Below the pieces are notes generated by a model. It did not search any database and had not been told where the DNA came from. It saw only the letters and a program-made list of their open reading frames with translations. A stretch of 42,801 bases of DNA from a virus: IMG/VR virus record IMGVR_UViG_3300025468_000004, positions 1-42,801 of that record; one strand, written 5' to 3'. Both the position numbers and the translations under genes were made by a program. Positions 13,900 through 20,682 of the stretch are shown one piece after another. The stretch's first letter is position 1, and every line of letters begins with the position of its first letter.

Positions 13900-14097
13900 A
13901 TGGGAAAACATGAAGTTGAAACAAGAGTTAAGATCCAAGAAAAAGTAAATTCTTGGTTAAACAAGAACCCTGCTGATATGCAATTATTAATGTGGGATTT
14001 TCAAGAAGAATTAAAAGATAATTTGTCTTTTAACTACAAGCCTAACCAGTTCAGATGCTGGATATGGGATAACTTTATCAAAAACAAGGAGAAATAA
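13900..14097 (+). CDS. Small early protein, unknown function
   Basis: A 65-residue helical protein, rich in Trp, Asn and Lys (NSWLNKNPADMQLLMWDFQEEL; RCWIWDNF). I use ATG 13900 behind GGGAG; an in-frame ATG at 13855 lies inside the upstream gene. No family recognised. Confidence 0.65.
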   Translation: MGKHEVETRVKIQEKVNSWLNKNPADMQLLMWDFQEELKDNLSFNYKPNQFRCWIWDNFIKNKEK

Positions 14098-14098
14098 C

Positions 14099-14311
14099 AT
14101 GCCAAACATGAGCTACTGTGAGATGGAGAATACAAGCAAAGATTTATCTCAATGCTTAAAGACTCTAGAAAACTATTCTAATGTTAGAGACTGGATTATT
14201 GGAAAAGAACCTAGTGTATATGAACAGAATGGTTTAATGGATTTACTAGAGGCTTGTAAAGATATAGTTGAATGGAATGAACAAAGATTCCAAAGGGGTG
14301 ATGATGAATGA
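14099..14311 (+). CDS. Conserved small phage protein (MSYCxxENT family)
   Basis: A 70-residue protein beginning MPNMSYCEMENTSKDLSQC, a pattern I recognise from many phages with variants of MSYCRFENT...DL..C. The function is not known to me. Cys7 and Cys19 could bind metal together with other residues. It overlaps the next gene by 8 nt. Confidence 0.72.
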   Translation: MPNMSYCEMENTSKDLSQCLKTLENYSNVRDWIIGKEPSVYEQNGLMDLLEACKDIVEWNEQRFQRGDDE

Positions 14312-14588
14312 ATACGCTGCAATCTGGATATTAAAACAAAAAGCCTGGAAGAAGCTAATTAAGCAAGATGAAAGGCTTAAGTTTGCTTTATCTATTGATA
14401 TTACAGATGTTGCTGCCTATATCGGGTTCTATGCGAGAGCTACGGTCGCTGATATCAACAACCACCCATACTTTGCTAACACAAGCTTATCAACCATTAA
14501 GAGATTCGTTGATAGGCTTAAAACAGCAAGTGTGATCACTCTCTCAATTGGAGAAGACAAGAGAGAAAGAATCTTGTCAATCAAATGA
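14304..14588 (+). CDS. Winged helix-turn-helix DNA-binding protein
   Basis: A 94-residue protein. Starts at 14301 and 14304 are both possible; 14304 has the better distance from AAGGGG. After an N-terminal basic helix, residues about 40-94 read as a winged HTH: helix (VADINNHPYF), recognition helix (SLSTIKRFVDRLKTASVI) and a beta wing (TLSIGEDKRERILSIK). It is probably a phage transcription regulator acting during the early phase. It overlaps the next gene, another predicted DNA binder, by 4 nt. Confidence 0.72.
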   Translation: MNEYAAIWILKQKAWKKLIKQDERLKFALSIDITDVAAYIGFYARATVADINNHPYFANTSLSTIKRFVDRLKTASVITLSIGEDKRERILSIK

Positions 14589-15079
14589 GAAAGCTCAAAG
14601 AATACACATTAGACAACGGAGATGTAGTTACCTCTCAATCATTGAGAGACTTAGGTCTTACTAAAGATATGGTATACTACCGATTAAAGAAATCAACTGA
14701 TCCAAAACTAATATACAAAGGATTAAAAAAGAACAAAAAAGAACCTTTGGGTTACACAGTCTGGCAAAGTGGGAAGAGAAAGAAAATGTATATGTCTCAT
14801 ATATTAGATGATGGGACAAAGATAACTGCTCATGAGCTGATGGAAAAGACAGGATTAACTTATGCAGGTGCTAAGAACAGACTGAATAAATATACTGACC
14901 CGAAAAAGATATTCAAAAAGGCAATTGCTAAAAGTAAAAATAAGGAAACAAAGCTTAAGCTTAAACCAAAAAAGGAGGTTAAACAAAAAGAAGGTAAATG
15001 GGGTACTATGTCAAAAGAAAGAGAGGCTTTACAACCAATGTCAGATCCGTTGTACAGACTAATGTTAAAAACAATATAA
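14585..15079 (+). CDS. Protein with two tandem HTH-like repeats
   Basis: A 164-residue, very basic protein. Residues about 7-47 and 71-112 are two copies of the same module: a short hairpin ('LDxGxxxT'), a helix-turn-helix-like core ('LxxxGLTxxxxxxRL'), then a 'TDPKxIxK' end. The remaining C-terminus is Lys-rich and probably disordered. Such tandem modules are known from phage DNA-binding proteins and from domains next to homing endonucleases; no nuclease domain is present here. Likely DNA binding; target unknown. Confidence 0.68.
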   Translation: MRKLKEYTLDNGDVVTSQSLRDLGLTKDMVYYRLKKSTDPKLIYKGLKKNKKEPLGYTVWQSGKRKKMYMSHILDDGTKITAHELMEKTGLTYAGAKNRLNKYTDPKKIFKKAIAKSKNKETKLKLKPKKEVKQKEGKWGTMSKEREALQPMSDPLYRLMLKTI

Positions 15080-15090
15080 AGGAGAAAAAC

Positions 15091-15381
15091 ATGAAAGAAA
15101 CGGAAGAAGCGATGAATCTTAATGATGTACTTAAAAACTGGATCTATGAGAGTCATGAAAGCGCAAAACTAGCAAACAACCTTACCTATATGTGGAACAC
15201 TATGGAAGCATCTGGTATGGCAACAATAAAGGACAAATACAATGAGTTAGAAAAGATTGTATTAAACTTTACAAATGAGTACTACAAAAGCAATAGTGAT
15301 TATGAGATCGCTTTACTGCCTAAGGAAATACTTTTAACTGTATGGGAATACTTCGGGTTAGACCCATACGCAAAACACTAA
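15091..15381 (+). CDS. Early protein, unknown function
   Basis: A 96-residue, all-helical acidic protein. ATG 15091 follows AAAGGAG and is preferred over an in-frame ATG at 14998 inside the upstream gene. The last segment (LLPKEILLTVWEYFGLDPYAKH) resembles a short motif seen in other small phage proteins, but I cannot name a family. Confidence 0.68.
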   Translation: MKETEEAMNLNDVLKNWIYESHESAKLANNLTYMWNTMEASGMATIKDKYNELEKIVLNFTNEYYKSNSDYEIALLPKEILLTVWEYFGLDPYAKH

Positions 15382-15392
15382 GGAGAAAAAAC

Positions 15393-16199
15393 ATGGAATA
15401 TTCAATAATCAAGGAAACAGGAGATCAAGTAGAAGCTTGCGGAACTTCACTTAAAGGTGAAATCTTAGCTACTTATGACGAACTAGTACAAACCTTTGGA
15501 GAACCAAGAAAAGATGGCCCTGAAGATAAGATAACTAGAGAATGGAATGTTAAATTCTTAAACAATGAGGTTGCTACTATCTATGACTGGAAAGACGATG
15601 ATTGTCTTGAAGGTATTTATAGATGGCATATTGGAGGATTTAATAATTCTGTAGTAGCTGATGTACAACATGAATATAGGAGCAAGATGAAAGAAATAAA
15701 AGAAAAGGCTACAAAAGAGTATGAAGCATCAACAGAAACAGTAAAAGAAAAAGATATTCACTACTTTTACTTAAAACTAGAAAATAGCCAAATGTTAATA
15801 GCGTATAGAGACGCTACCTATAATAAATTACAGCCAACTTGGCATTGGGCATTATCATTAACTGCTTCTGAAAGAACTTTGATTGATGAACTGCCTGGAA
15901 ATCTAATGGTGACACCTAGTAAAGAAGGAGAGTCTTTTGGGTGTAACAGACTGCACCAAATTAGAACAAATATACGCAAAGATGTTTTAAAAGAATACGA
16001 AGTGGAAGCTGAGTTCACTTATGAGATTGAACATGACTTTGGAGTAGCTGGAGACAGAACTTTATATGGTGAAGAAGGTTGTATGCTCGAAGTAGAAGCT
16101 AAAAACAAAGATGATGCCGGTGCTAAGGCAGAAGATCTGTTATTAGACGAATACGAAATAAAAGATGTAACTATCACAAATATTGATTTAATCTCTTAA
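15393..16199 (+). CDS. Conserved phage protein with N-terminal GTSLKG domain
   Basis: A 268-residue protein starting at ATG 15393 behind AAGGAG (an in-frame ATG at 15342 lies inside the previous gene). Residues about 15-90 match a domain widespread in phages: GTSLKGEILATYDELVQTFGEP, then W-x-V-K-F, IYDWK and WHIGG. Its function is unknown to me. A charged linker (residues about 95-125) joins it to a second alpha/beta part, and the C-terminus (from about residue 215) is an acidic strand-helix-strand segment. It may combine two or three independent modules. Confidence 0.72.
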   Translation: MEYSIIKETGDQVEACGTSLKGEILATYDELVQTFGEPRKDGPEDKITREWNVKFLNNEVATIYDWKDDDCLEGIYRWHIGGFNNSVVADVQHEYRSKMKEIKEKATKEYEASTETVKEKDIHYFYLKLENSQMLIAYRDATYNKLQPTWHWALSLTASERTLIDELPGNLMVTPSKEGESFGCNRLHQIRTNIRKDVLKEYEVEAEFTYEIEHDFGVAGDRTLYGEEGCMLEVEAKNKDDAGAKAEDLLLDEYEIKDVTITNIDLIS

Positions 16200-16201
16200 C
16201 T

Positions 16202-16411
16202 ATGAAAGCTAAAAACAGAGAAGAATACGAAAAAGCTTGGAGAAGTCAATTTGATTCTCTAGCTTCACTTACGTTGCAATGTACAGGGGTTCAAGCTAGT
16301 CAGTTGCATGAACAAATGCGTGATTGCTTTGAAACAATCTTACTTACAGCAGCAACACAAGTCTATGGATATAAAGAAGGAACTTTAACAAGGAGAAAAG
16401 GAGATGAATAA
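16202..16411 (+). CDS. Small helical protein, unknown function
   Basis: A 69-residue protein starting two nucleotides after the previous stop with no Shine-Dalgarno, so it probably depends on translational coupling. Predicted helices with a basic end (LTRRKGDE). Overlaps the next gene by 8 nt. No family recognised. Confidence 0.6.
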   Translation: MKAKNREEYEKAWRSQFDSLASLTLQCTGVQASQLHEQMRDCFETILLTAATQVYGYKEGTLTRRKGDE

Positions 16412-16676
16412 AAGAACGGCGCATTGGTTAAACAAAGAAGGTAGACTGATTATGGAGAACAAAGTTCATTACTTTGTATCTTCTATAACTACTTGGTCTA
16501 CAGACGAGGATATGCAAAAAGCAATTACAAAACATAAGAAAGCGACTTCTTATGAAAAGATGCCTAGATGGGTTTTTATTGTACCCCAGCCAATACATAC
16601 AGAATATGAAATTGAGATGTACCAACCGATTGGTGTAGATGCTCATCTGGTTGCTGAGCTTACTTATGGTCGTTGA
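16404..16676 (+). CDS. Small protein, unknown function
   Basis: A 90-residue protein behind AGGAGAAAAGGAG. An internal ATG at 16452 could give a shorter form. Central region beta-rich and aromatic (VHYFVSSITTW, PRWVFIVPQPIHTEYEIEMY). No family recognised. Confidence 0.65.
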   Translation: MNKRTAHWLNKEGRLIMENKVHYFVSSITTWSTDEDMQKAITKHKKATSYEKMPRWVFIVPQPIHTEYEIEMYQPIGVDAHLVAELTYGR

Positions 16677-16680
16677 GACT

Positions 16681-16821
16681 ATGAGAGATGGGAGTTACTT
16701 GATTTATGAGATCATTGACGACCAGCTAAAACAAAGAAAGTTCTATTACAATTCGAAAGAAAAAGCAATAGAAGAATTTAATAAATATTTTAAGGAGGAT
16801 AAAGATGCTATCAATATATAA
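16681..16821 (+). CDS. Short early protein, unknown function
   Basis: A 46-residue frame from ATG 16681 (MRDGSYLIYEIIDDQLKQRK...), with a beta-hairpin then helix pattern (KAIEEFNKYF) typical of small phage proteins. A longer in-frame start at 16639 would overlap the previous gene. No clear Shine-Dalgarno. It overlaps the next gene by 17 nt. Confidence 0.5.
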   Translation: MRDGSYLIYEIIDDQLKQRKFYYNSKEKAIEEFNKYFKEDKDAINI

Positions 16822-17083
16822 AGCAGCCTACCAGGGATTACTAGGCTGGACACAAAAAGAACTAGATGACGCTTACGAGAACCTTGCTACAGACGAGTTT
16901 ATGGCTGTAATGCCTAACTATGAAGGGTGGACAACGCTTGAAGTAGAACTAGAAGACGCTAACTATGTAGGAGAACGAGATGAGACTATAGAACGATTAG
17001 TAGAATTAAAAATGTTAGATGAAGATGAGAAACATCAGCTCTATACTGATGAAGGTATAAAGCAAATCATCTTTGCTATTTAA
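16805..17083 (+). CDS. Small acidic protein, unknown function
   Basis: A 92-residue acidic protein behind AAGGAGG. Predicted helices; residues 13-30 (LGWTQKELDDAYENLATD) look like a short helix pair. No family recognised. Confidence 0.68.
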   Translation: MLSIYKAAYQGLLGWTQKELDDAYENLATDEFMAVMPNYEGWTTLEVELEDANYVGERDETIERLVELKMLDEDEKHQLYTDEGIKQIIFAI

Positions 17084-17095
17084 AAAGGAGAAAAC

Positions 17096-17455
17096 ATGTA
17101 CGTTAAATATGAAACAAGCTGGTCAGGTTATGCTGAAGAGGATAATTATGAGAATGGTTGCCAAGAAGGATTCTTGGACATTGATGCAAGCTATCTTAAT
17201 AACAGATACAACTCAATAGAAGAGTTGCTAGAAGAGGCTGAGCTCTCTACAGGCATCTTTATTCATGACTTTGATTACGACTACAACACAATCTATATCT
17301 CGTACCTAGGAGACGAGGATTTAGTTGAAGCTTCTGTATATGAAAGAGCTGATTGGATGCTTAACAAGAAGAAGTTATATCATATCAACTATAGTGTGAT
17401 AGTAACAAAGATAACTGTAGAATCTTACGACTTGGAGGGGTTTTTAACAAAATGA
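17096..17455 (+). CDS. Acidic protein, unknown function
   Basis: A 119-residue, strongly acidic and Tyr-rich protein behind AAAGGAG. Many short strands (FIHDFDYDYNTIYISYLG; LYHINYSVIVTKITVES). Highly acidic small phage proteins sometimes mimic DNA and inhibit host DNA-binding enzymes; nothing here proves that. It overlaps the next gene by 4 nt. Confidence 0.68.
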   Translation: MYVKYETSWSGYAEEDNYENGCQEGFLDIDASYLNNRYNSIEELLEEAELSTGIFIHDFDYDYNTIYISYLGDEDLVEASVYERADWMLNKKKLYHINYSVIVTKITVESYDLEGFLTK

Positions 17456-17658
17456 ACGTACAAAAAGTAGAATTATTCAATGGTGGAGGTAACTGTAACT
17501 ATGCTCTAATTTGGGAGCTAGATAAATTTATCGTTGTCGGAGAAGATATGGTAACTGTTTGGGGATCAGAAGATGATTACTTTGCAGCTATCAATGGAGA
17601 GGCTGATAACTTACCTCTTGAAATTTTAGAATACAATCAAAAAAGAATAGGAGAATAA
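17452..17658 (+). CDS. Small protein, unknown function
   Basis: A 68-residue acidic beta-rich protein (VQKVELFNGGGNCNYALIWELDKFIVVGEDMVTVWG) whose start overlaps the previous stop (ATGA). No family recognised. Confidence 0.65.
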   Translation: MNVQKVELFNGGGNCNYALIWELDKFIVVGEDMVTVWGSEDDYFAAINGEADNLPLEILEYNQKRIGE

Positions 17659-17659
17659 C

Positions 17660-17890
17660 ATGGAAAAGCAATTATCGTATGTAGCTCATTGTATTGAGCA
17701 TGGAGATGTATTTTCATGTGAATTTAGATCAAAACACACAGAGAAAGACTTATTAAAGGAGGTAGGAAGTCAATTAGCTAGTATGTGGGGAGCGGAATGT
17801 ATAAAAGTAGAGCATTTAAGGCTCGAAAGAGACGAAAAGCTAGAGGATTTATACGATGCCGACAATTCAAAGTATGTAGGCATACAATAA
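17660..17890 (+). CDS. Small protein, unknown function
   Basis: A 76-residue protein behind AGGAG, one nucleotide after the previous stop. Alpha/beta pattern with three Cys residues (C12, C20 and C47). No family recognised. Confidence 0.65.
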   Translation: MEKQLSYVAHCIEHGDVFSCEFRSKHTEKDLLKEVGSQLASMWGAECIKVEHLRLERDEKLEDLYDADNSKYVGIQ

Positions 17891-17903
17891 AAGGAGAAAT
17901 AAG

Positions 17904-18056
17904 ATGACTAAATATCACGTATATAGTTCAATGTTAGGAGGATATCTTGCAATGGATTTCACAACAAAGAAAGAAGCACAAGAATACATCGAGAATTATC
18001 ACTGTAAGATTGAGAAAACTCAAATGAAAGTATTAACACAGGAGAATAGAAAATGA
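17904..18056 (+). CDS. 50-residue protein, unknown function
   Basis: A short gene behind AAAAGGAG encoding MTKYHVYSSMLGGYLAMDFT followed by a charged helix. The strand-turn-strand-helix pattern (YHVYSS..GGYLAMDF.TKKEAQEYIENY) is typical of small phage proteins that display tabular 'mask and helix' folds. The stop overlaps the next start (ATGA), supporting a real gene. Confidence 0.62.
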   Translation: MTKYHVYSSMLGGYLAMDFTTKKEAQEYIENYHCKIEKTQMKVLTQENRK

Positions 18057-18235
18057 GTAAACACAAGTTAAGTGAGCCAACTAAATATGAGATGCCTATG
18101 ATTGATGAAAAGCCTTGGAAACAATTAATAAAACACGTAGAACGCTTAGATGATACTGTTACTAGGTTGACATTAGAGGTAGCTAAGTTACATAAGAAGT
18201 TAGTTAATAAGGAGAATGCAGATGACAACATATAA
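18053..18235 (+). CDS. Small coiled-coil protein
   Basis: A 60-residue charged protein. Residues about 24-52 (KQLIKHVERLDDTVTRLTLE...) form a heptad-pattern coiled coil, so it probably oligomerises. Overlaps the previous gene by 4 nt. No family recognised. Confidence 0.62.
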   Translation: MSKHKLSEPTKYEMPMIDEKPWKQLIKHVERLDDTVTRLTLEVAKLHKKLVNKENADDNI

Positions 18236-18262
18236 AAAGAAATACAATAAAAGGAGAAAAAC

Positions 18263-18610
18263 ATGATAGAGACAGTAAACGAACACAGGTTTAAAGATGC
18301 GTTTCAACAATTAAGACCTGATAACTTCACATACGAAGGATTGGGGACTTTATTTACCCAACTTGAAGAATTTGAAGAAGCAACAGATTCGCCTATGGAG
18401 TTAGATGTAATAGCTTTATGTTGTGAATTTACAGAGTATGAGAATATCGGAGAGTTCTGGCTTGATTATGGAGGAGAGGATGCTATGGAGGAGTATCCAG
18501 ACATAGAAGCTATCGAAGCGCATACTATGGTATTCCGTATCCCAGAAAGATTAGATCGGAATACTTTGAAGTACGTAGAAAGTGAAAGCTTTATTATTCA
18601 ACAATTTTAA
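18263..18610 (+). CDS. Conserved acidic phage protein, unknown function
   Basis: A 115-residue acidic protein behind AAAAGGAG. The pattern FTYEGLGTLFTQLEEFEE...ELDVIALCCEFTEYENIGEF is one I recognise from many phages and prophages of enterobacteria and others, always of unknown function. Two adjacent cysteines (C54, C55) lie in the conserved core. The C-terminus is beta-rich. Confidence 0.72.
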   Translation: MIETVNEHRFKDAFQQLRPDNFTYEGLGTLFTQLEEFEEATDSPMELDVIALCCEFTEYENIGEFWLDYGGEDAMEEYPDIEAIEAHTMVFRIPERLDRNTLKYVESESFIIQQF

Positions 18611-18621
18611 GGAGAAAACAA

Positions 18622-18939
18622 ATGGGCTATTTTAGTGATTTAGACATGGAAAACAAAGAAAAGCCAGACGAAAGTTTTGCAGAAGCGATGTATAACAGAG
18701 GAAAAGAGCTGGAAGAGTTAGAAGGCAAGATATTTGTACACGACTGGCAATATAGAAAGTTAGGAGGTTTCGAAGCCAAGTTAGCAGACCTAATCCAACA
18801 TGCGGATAACAATAATCAAGAACTATTGCTCTTAGCATTTCCAATAAAGGTACAAGCGATCATGGACTATCAATCAAAAGAAGATTGGTGGGCAGAATGT
18901 GAACGAGATGTGGAAGACTACCGCGCATCTTTTAAGTAA
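18622..18939 (+). CDS. Acidic helical protein, unknown function
   Basis: A 105-residue acidic protein behind AAGGAG, predicted mostly helical, with a hydrophobic segment LLLLAFPIKVQAIMDY near residues 68-83. No family recognised. Confidence 0.67.
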   Translation: MGYFSDLDMENKEKPDESFAEAMYNRGKELEELEGKIFVHDWQYRKLGGFEAKLADLIQHADNNNQELLLLAFPIKVQAIMDYQSKEDWWAECERDVEDYRASFK

Positions 18940-18940
18940 T

Positions 18941-19060
18941 ATGAAGCAAATGGTAGTAATAAGGAATGGCAAATACAATTCACCCTACGATCCAAGTAGA
19001 AAATTAGTAGAACGCCAAACTAAAAATAAACGTGATAAAAAACAAAGGAGTAACAAATGA
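18941..19060 (+). CDS. 39-residue basic peptide
   Basis: A small, very basic frame (MKQMVVIRNGKYNSPYDPSR...KK) starting one nucleotide after the previous stop. Its stop overlaps the next start in an ATGA junction, which supports it; there is no Shine-Dalgarno of its own. Possibly a nucleic-acid-binding peptide. Confidence 0.5.
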   Translation: MKQMVVIRNGKYNSPYDPSRKLVERQTKNKRDKKQRSNK

Positions 19061-19449
19061 AAGGAAGAAATATAACGCAAGAACAAGTAAATCAAATGAA
19101 CAATCTCTTTTATATTAAAGGGATGTCAGCTGTCGGTATTGCTGAAACAATGGGGATTAGCCCTCAATGTGTGTACAGATATACTAAACTAGACAAGAAA
19201 GGGAATCCACCTAAGCCTGCTGGCGTATTGACTAGCAATCAAAAGAAGAGAGCTAATCGTAATAAGCTCTTTGCTAACATAAAGAAAGAGGATAAAGTTA
19301 TTGTAAGTAACAAAACTCATTCTTTAAATGCTAGAAAAGAGGCTTATAGCTACGTTTGTGACCTTGCTAAGACTCGTAATCTTAGTAAGATTGATGCTAT
19401 GGACTTGGTTATCGAAAGAGCTAAACGTCGCTGTTTGTTTAACTGGTAA
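19057..19449 (+). CDS. Helix-turn-helix DNA-binding protein (resolvase-type HTH)
   Basis: A 130-residue basic protein behind AAAGGAG. Residues about 5-45 form an HTH of the Hin/resolvase type: ITQEQVNQMNNLFYIKGMS, then VGIAETMGISPQCVYRYTK. The rest is Lys/Arg-rich with a C-terminal helical segment (KIDAMDLVIERAKRRC). No catalytic serine-recombinase domain is present, so a regulator or DNA-organising protein is more likely than a recombinase. It is followed by a long inverted repeat. Confidence 0.72.
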   Translation: MKGRNITQEQVNQMNNLFYIKGMSAVGIAETMGISPQCVYRYTKLDKKGNPPKPAGVLTSNQKKRANRNKLFANIKKEDKVIVSNKTHSLNARKEAYSYVCDLAKTRNLSKIDAMDLVIERAKRRCLFNW

Positions 19450-19460
19450 ATCAATTAGGT

Positions 19461-19511
19461 GAACCATAGTGGGATATGCAATTCCTTGAGGAGAGTAGCA
19501 TGCTATGGTTC
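19461..19511 (+). other. Inverted repeat enclosing a ribosome site and start codon
   Basis: GAACCATAG (19461-19469) pairs perfectly with CTATGGTTC (19503-19511). The GAGGAG site and ATG 19500 lie in the loop and at its edge, so folding may control the small gene that follows. No U-tract follows, which argues against a terminator. Confidence 0.5.
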
Positions 19512-19622
19512 AACCTTATTATAACAAAAAAAGGAGTAAGTATGGAAATATTTGAAATACTAGTAGGAGTGTCAATCTTATACCAAGGTTGGCTTTTATA
19601 TTTAATATTTGGAGAAAAATGA
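19500..19622 (+). CDS. Single-span membrane peptide
   Basis: A 40-residue frame from ATG 19500 (MLWFNLIITKKGVSM...), or 26 residues from ATG 19542, each start having its own Shine-Dalgarno (GAGGAG and AAAGGAG). The shared C-terminal part EIFEILVGVSILYQGWLLYLIF is one hydrophobic helix. The stop overlaps the next start (ATGATG). It would insert in the inner membrane; function unknown. Confidence 0.5.
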   Translation: MLWFNLIITKKGVSMEIFEILVGVSILYQGWLLYLIFGEK

Positions 19623-19810
19623 TGGCTAAAACATTAAACAAGAAACAAAAACAAATACTTAACCGACATCCTGGGGTTCAGTCTGTATATCAACTACCAC
19701 CTGGAGTTATGAAACAAGTGGAAGATATTAGTTTCTTTGAAAATATCGACTCTGATACAGAGAGGTATCTCAATGATAATTTCCTATATCATAGAGCTCA
19801 GGGACTATAA
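19622..19810 (+). CDS. Small protein, unknown function
   Basis: A 62-residue protein behind GGAG (starts at 19619 and 19622 are adjacent; 19622 has the better spacing). A basic N-terminus (MAKTLNKKQKQILNRHPG) is followed by an acidic helix. No family recognised. Confidence 0.62.
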   Translation: MAKTLNKKQKQILNRHPGVQSVYQLPPGVMKQVEDISFFENIDSDTERYLNDNFLYHRAQGL

Positions 19811-19872
19811 GATGACAAGCAAAGAAAGGGTTAAGATAACTTTAAATAAAATAAAGAATAAGGAGAATAAAT

Positions 19873-20088
19873 ATGTCACAACACACGCACGCTAGAATAA
19901 TACACGCTTGGGCAGAGGGTTACACGGTTCAACACAAGGTACACCTATGTTGCGAACACCCTGATACTGCTGACTGGGAAGATTGTACTGTCACTCCTGG
20001 TTGGTACGAAGATAGGGAGTATCGTATTAAGCCTACAAAGAGTAGTCAAGCAGATATCGATAACATAGAATATAAGGTAACTTTATGA
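19873..20088 (+). CDS. Conserved phage protein with EYRIKP motif
   Basis: A 71-residue protein behind AAGGAG. The pattern HARIIHAWAEGYTVQ...W.DC...PGWYEDREYRIKP is a widespread small phage domain (helix, then strands ending in EYRIKP); I know no function for it. It overlaps the next gene by 4 nt. Confidence 0.75.
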   Translation: MSQHTHARIIHAWAEGYTVQHKVHLCCEHPDTADWEDCTVTPGWYEDREYRIKPTKSSQADIDNIEYKVTL

Positions 20089-20294
20089 AGATGAATAAAG
20101 TAGTATTGATATTTGAATTTGCTAATAGCAATCAAGCATTACTGTTTATAAACCTACTGGATTTATTTGATGTAGAAGCATACAGACCTGACCCTTTAGA
20201 AGACTCAGTAAGAGTCAATATAGCTAACTCTAACAAAGCGGGTTTAGAACAAATATACGATATTGCTGAGTTACTAGACAGTGAAATAATGTAG
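20085..20294 (+). CDS. Small protein, unknown function
   Basis: A 69-residue protein with a ferredoxin-like strand-helix-strand pattern (KVVLIFEFANSNQALLFINLL; VRVNIANSNKAGLEQIYDIAE). Overlaps the previous gene by 4 nt. No family recognised. Confidence 0.65.
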   Translation: MKMNKVVLIFEFANSNQALLFINLLDLFDVEAYRPDPLEDSVRVNIANSNKAGLEQIYDIAELLDSEIM

Positions 20295-20304
20295 GAGAAT
20301 GAAG

Positions 20305-20418
20305 ATGAATGAAGAATACTTATTAATAGCAGAATGGTTCGATGAAGAAGACGGTAAGTGGAAACCTGTCCTTTCTAAAAGACCTGTAATTTTATTAAAG
20401 GAGAATGAAAATGAGTAA
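20305..20418 (+). CDS. 37-residue protein
   Basis: A short frame behind AGGAG (MNEEYLLIAEWFDEEDGKWK, then PVLSKRPVILLK), reading like a small beta protein. It overlaps the next gene's start by 8 nt. No family recognised. Confidence 0.52.
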   Translation: MNEEYLLIAEWFDEEDGKWKPVLSKRPVILLKENENE

Positions 20419-20632
20419 AGAAAAATGGATAAATGATAGAATCTTATTAATGGAGGATATTAACGATGATGGAGTTTACTGCAAAAGCTGTGAACATAAC
20501 GAGGTTACAAAAGATGCGTATGGAACGGGAGATAGTCCCACAATGCGTGAATGTATGATTGATGATCCTGATCAATGTCCTGGTGTCATGGAAGAATGGC
20601 ACGATGGTTGCATGGAATTTGACCTTACTTAA
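20411..20632 (+). CDS. Small Cys-rich protein, possible zinc binder
   Basis: A 73-residue acidic protein. I prefer ATG 20411 over 20405 because of its distance from AAGGAG. Five cysteines occur as C-x2-C plus single Cys further on (CKSC, then C, C and C) with a nearby His, so zinc binding is plausible. It closes the small-gene cluster before the primase gene. Confidence 0.62.
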   Translation: MSKEKWINDRILLMEDINDDGVYCKSCEHNEVTKDAYGTGDSPTMRECMIDDPDQCPGVMEEWHDGCMEFDLT

Positions 20633-20643
20633 AGGAATAATAA

Positions 20644-20654
20644 AGTGTATAATA
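20644..20654 (+). promoter_or_regulatory. Promoter-like AGTGTATAATA before the primase gene
   Basis: A perfect TATAAT (20648-20653) in the same 11-bp context as at 12579-12589. No convincing -35. It lies about 30 nt before the primase start, so it could boost primase and RNA polymerase expression. Confidence 0.4.
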
Positions 20655-20682
20655 TTTTCTTAACTTGATGGAGGGTAAAATC

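Noticed and set aside
19057-19449. Serine recombinase/integrase
   Set aside because: Only the HTH is present; there is no catalytic domain, and the phage shows no other lysogeny genes.
19812-19895. 27-residue frame MTSKERVK...
   Set aside because: No ribosome site, and it largely overlaps the next gene and its own Shine-Dalgarno.
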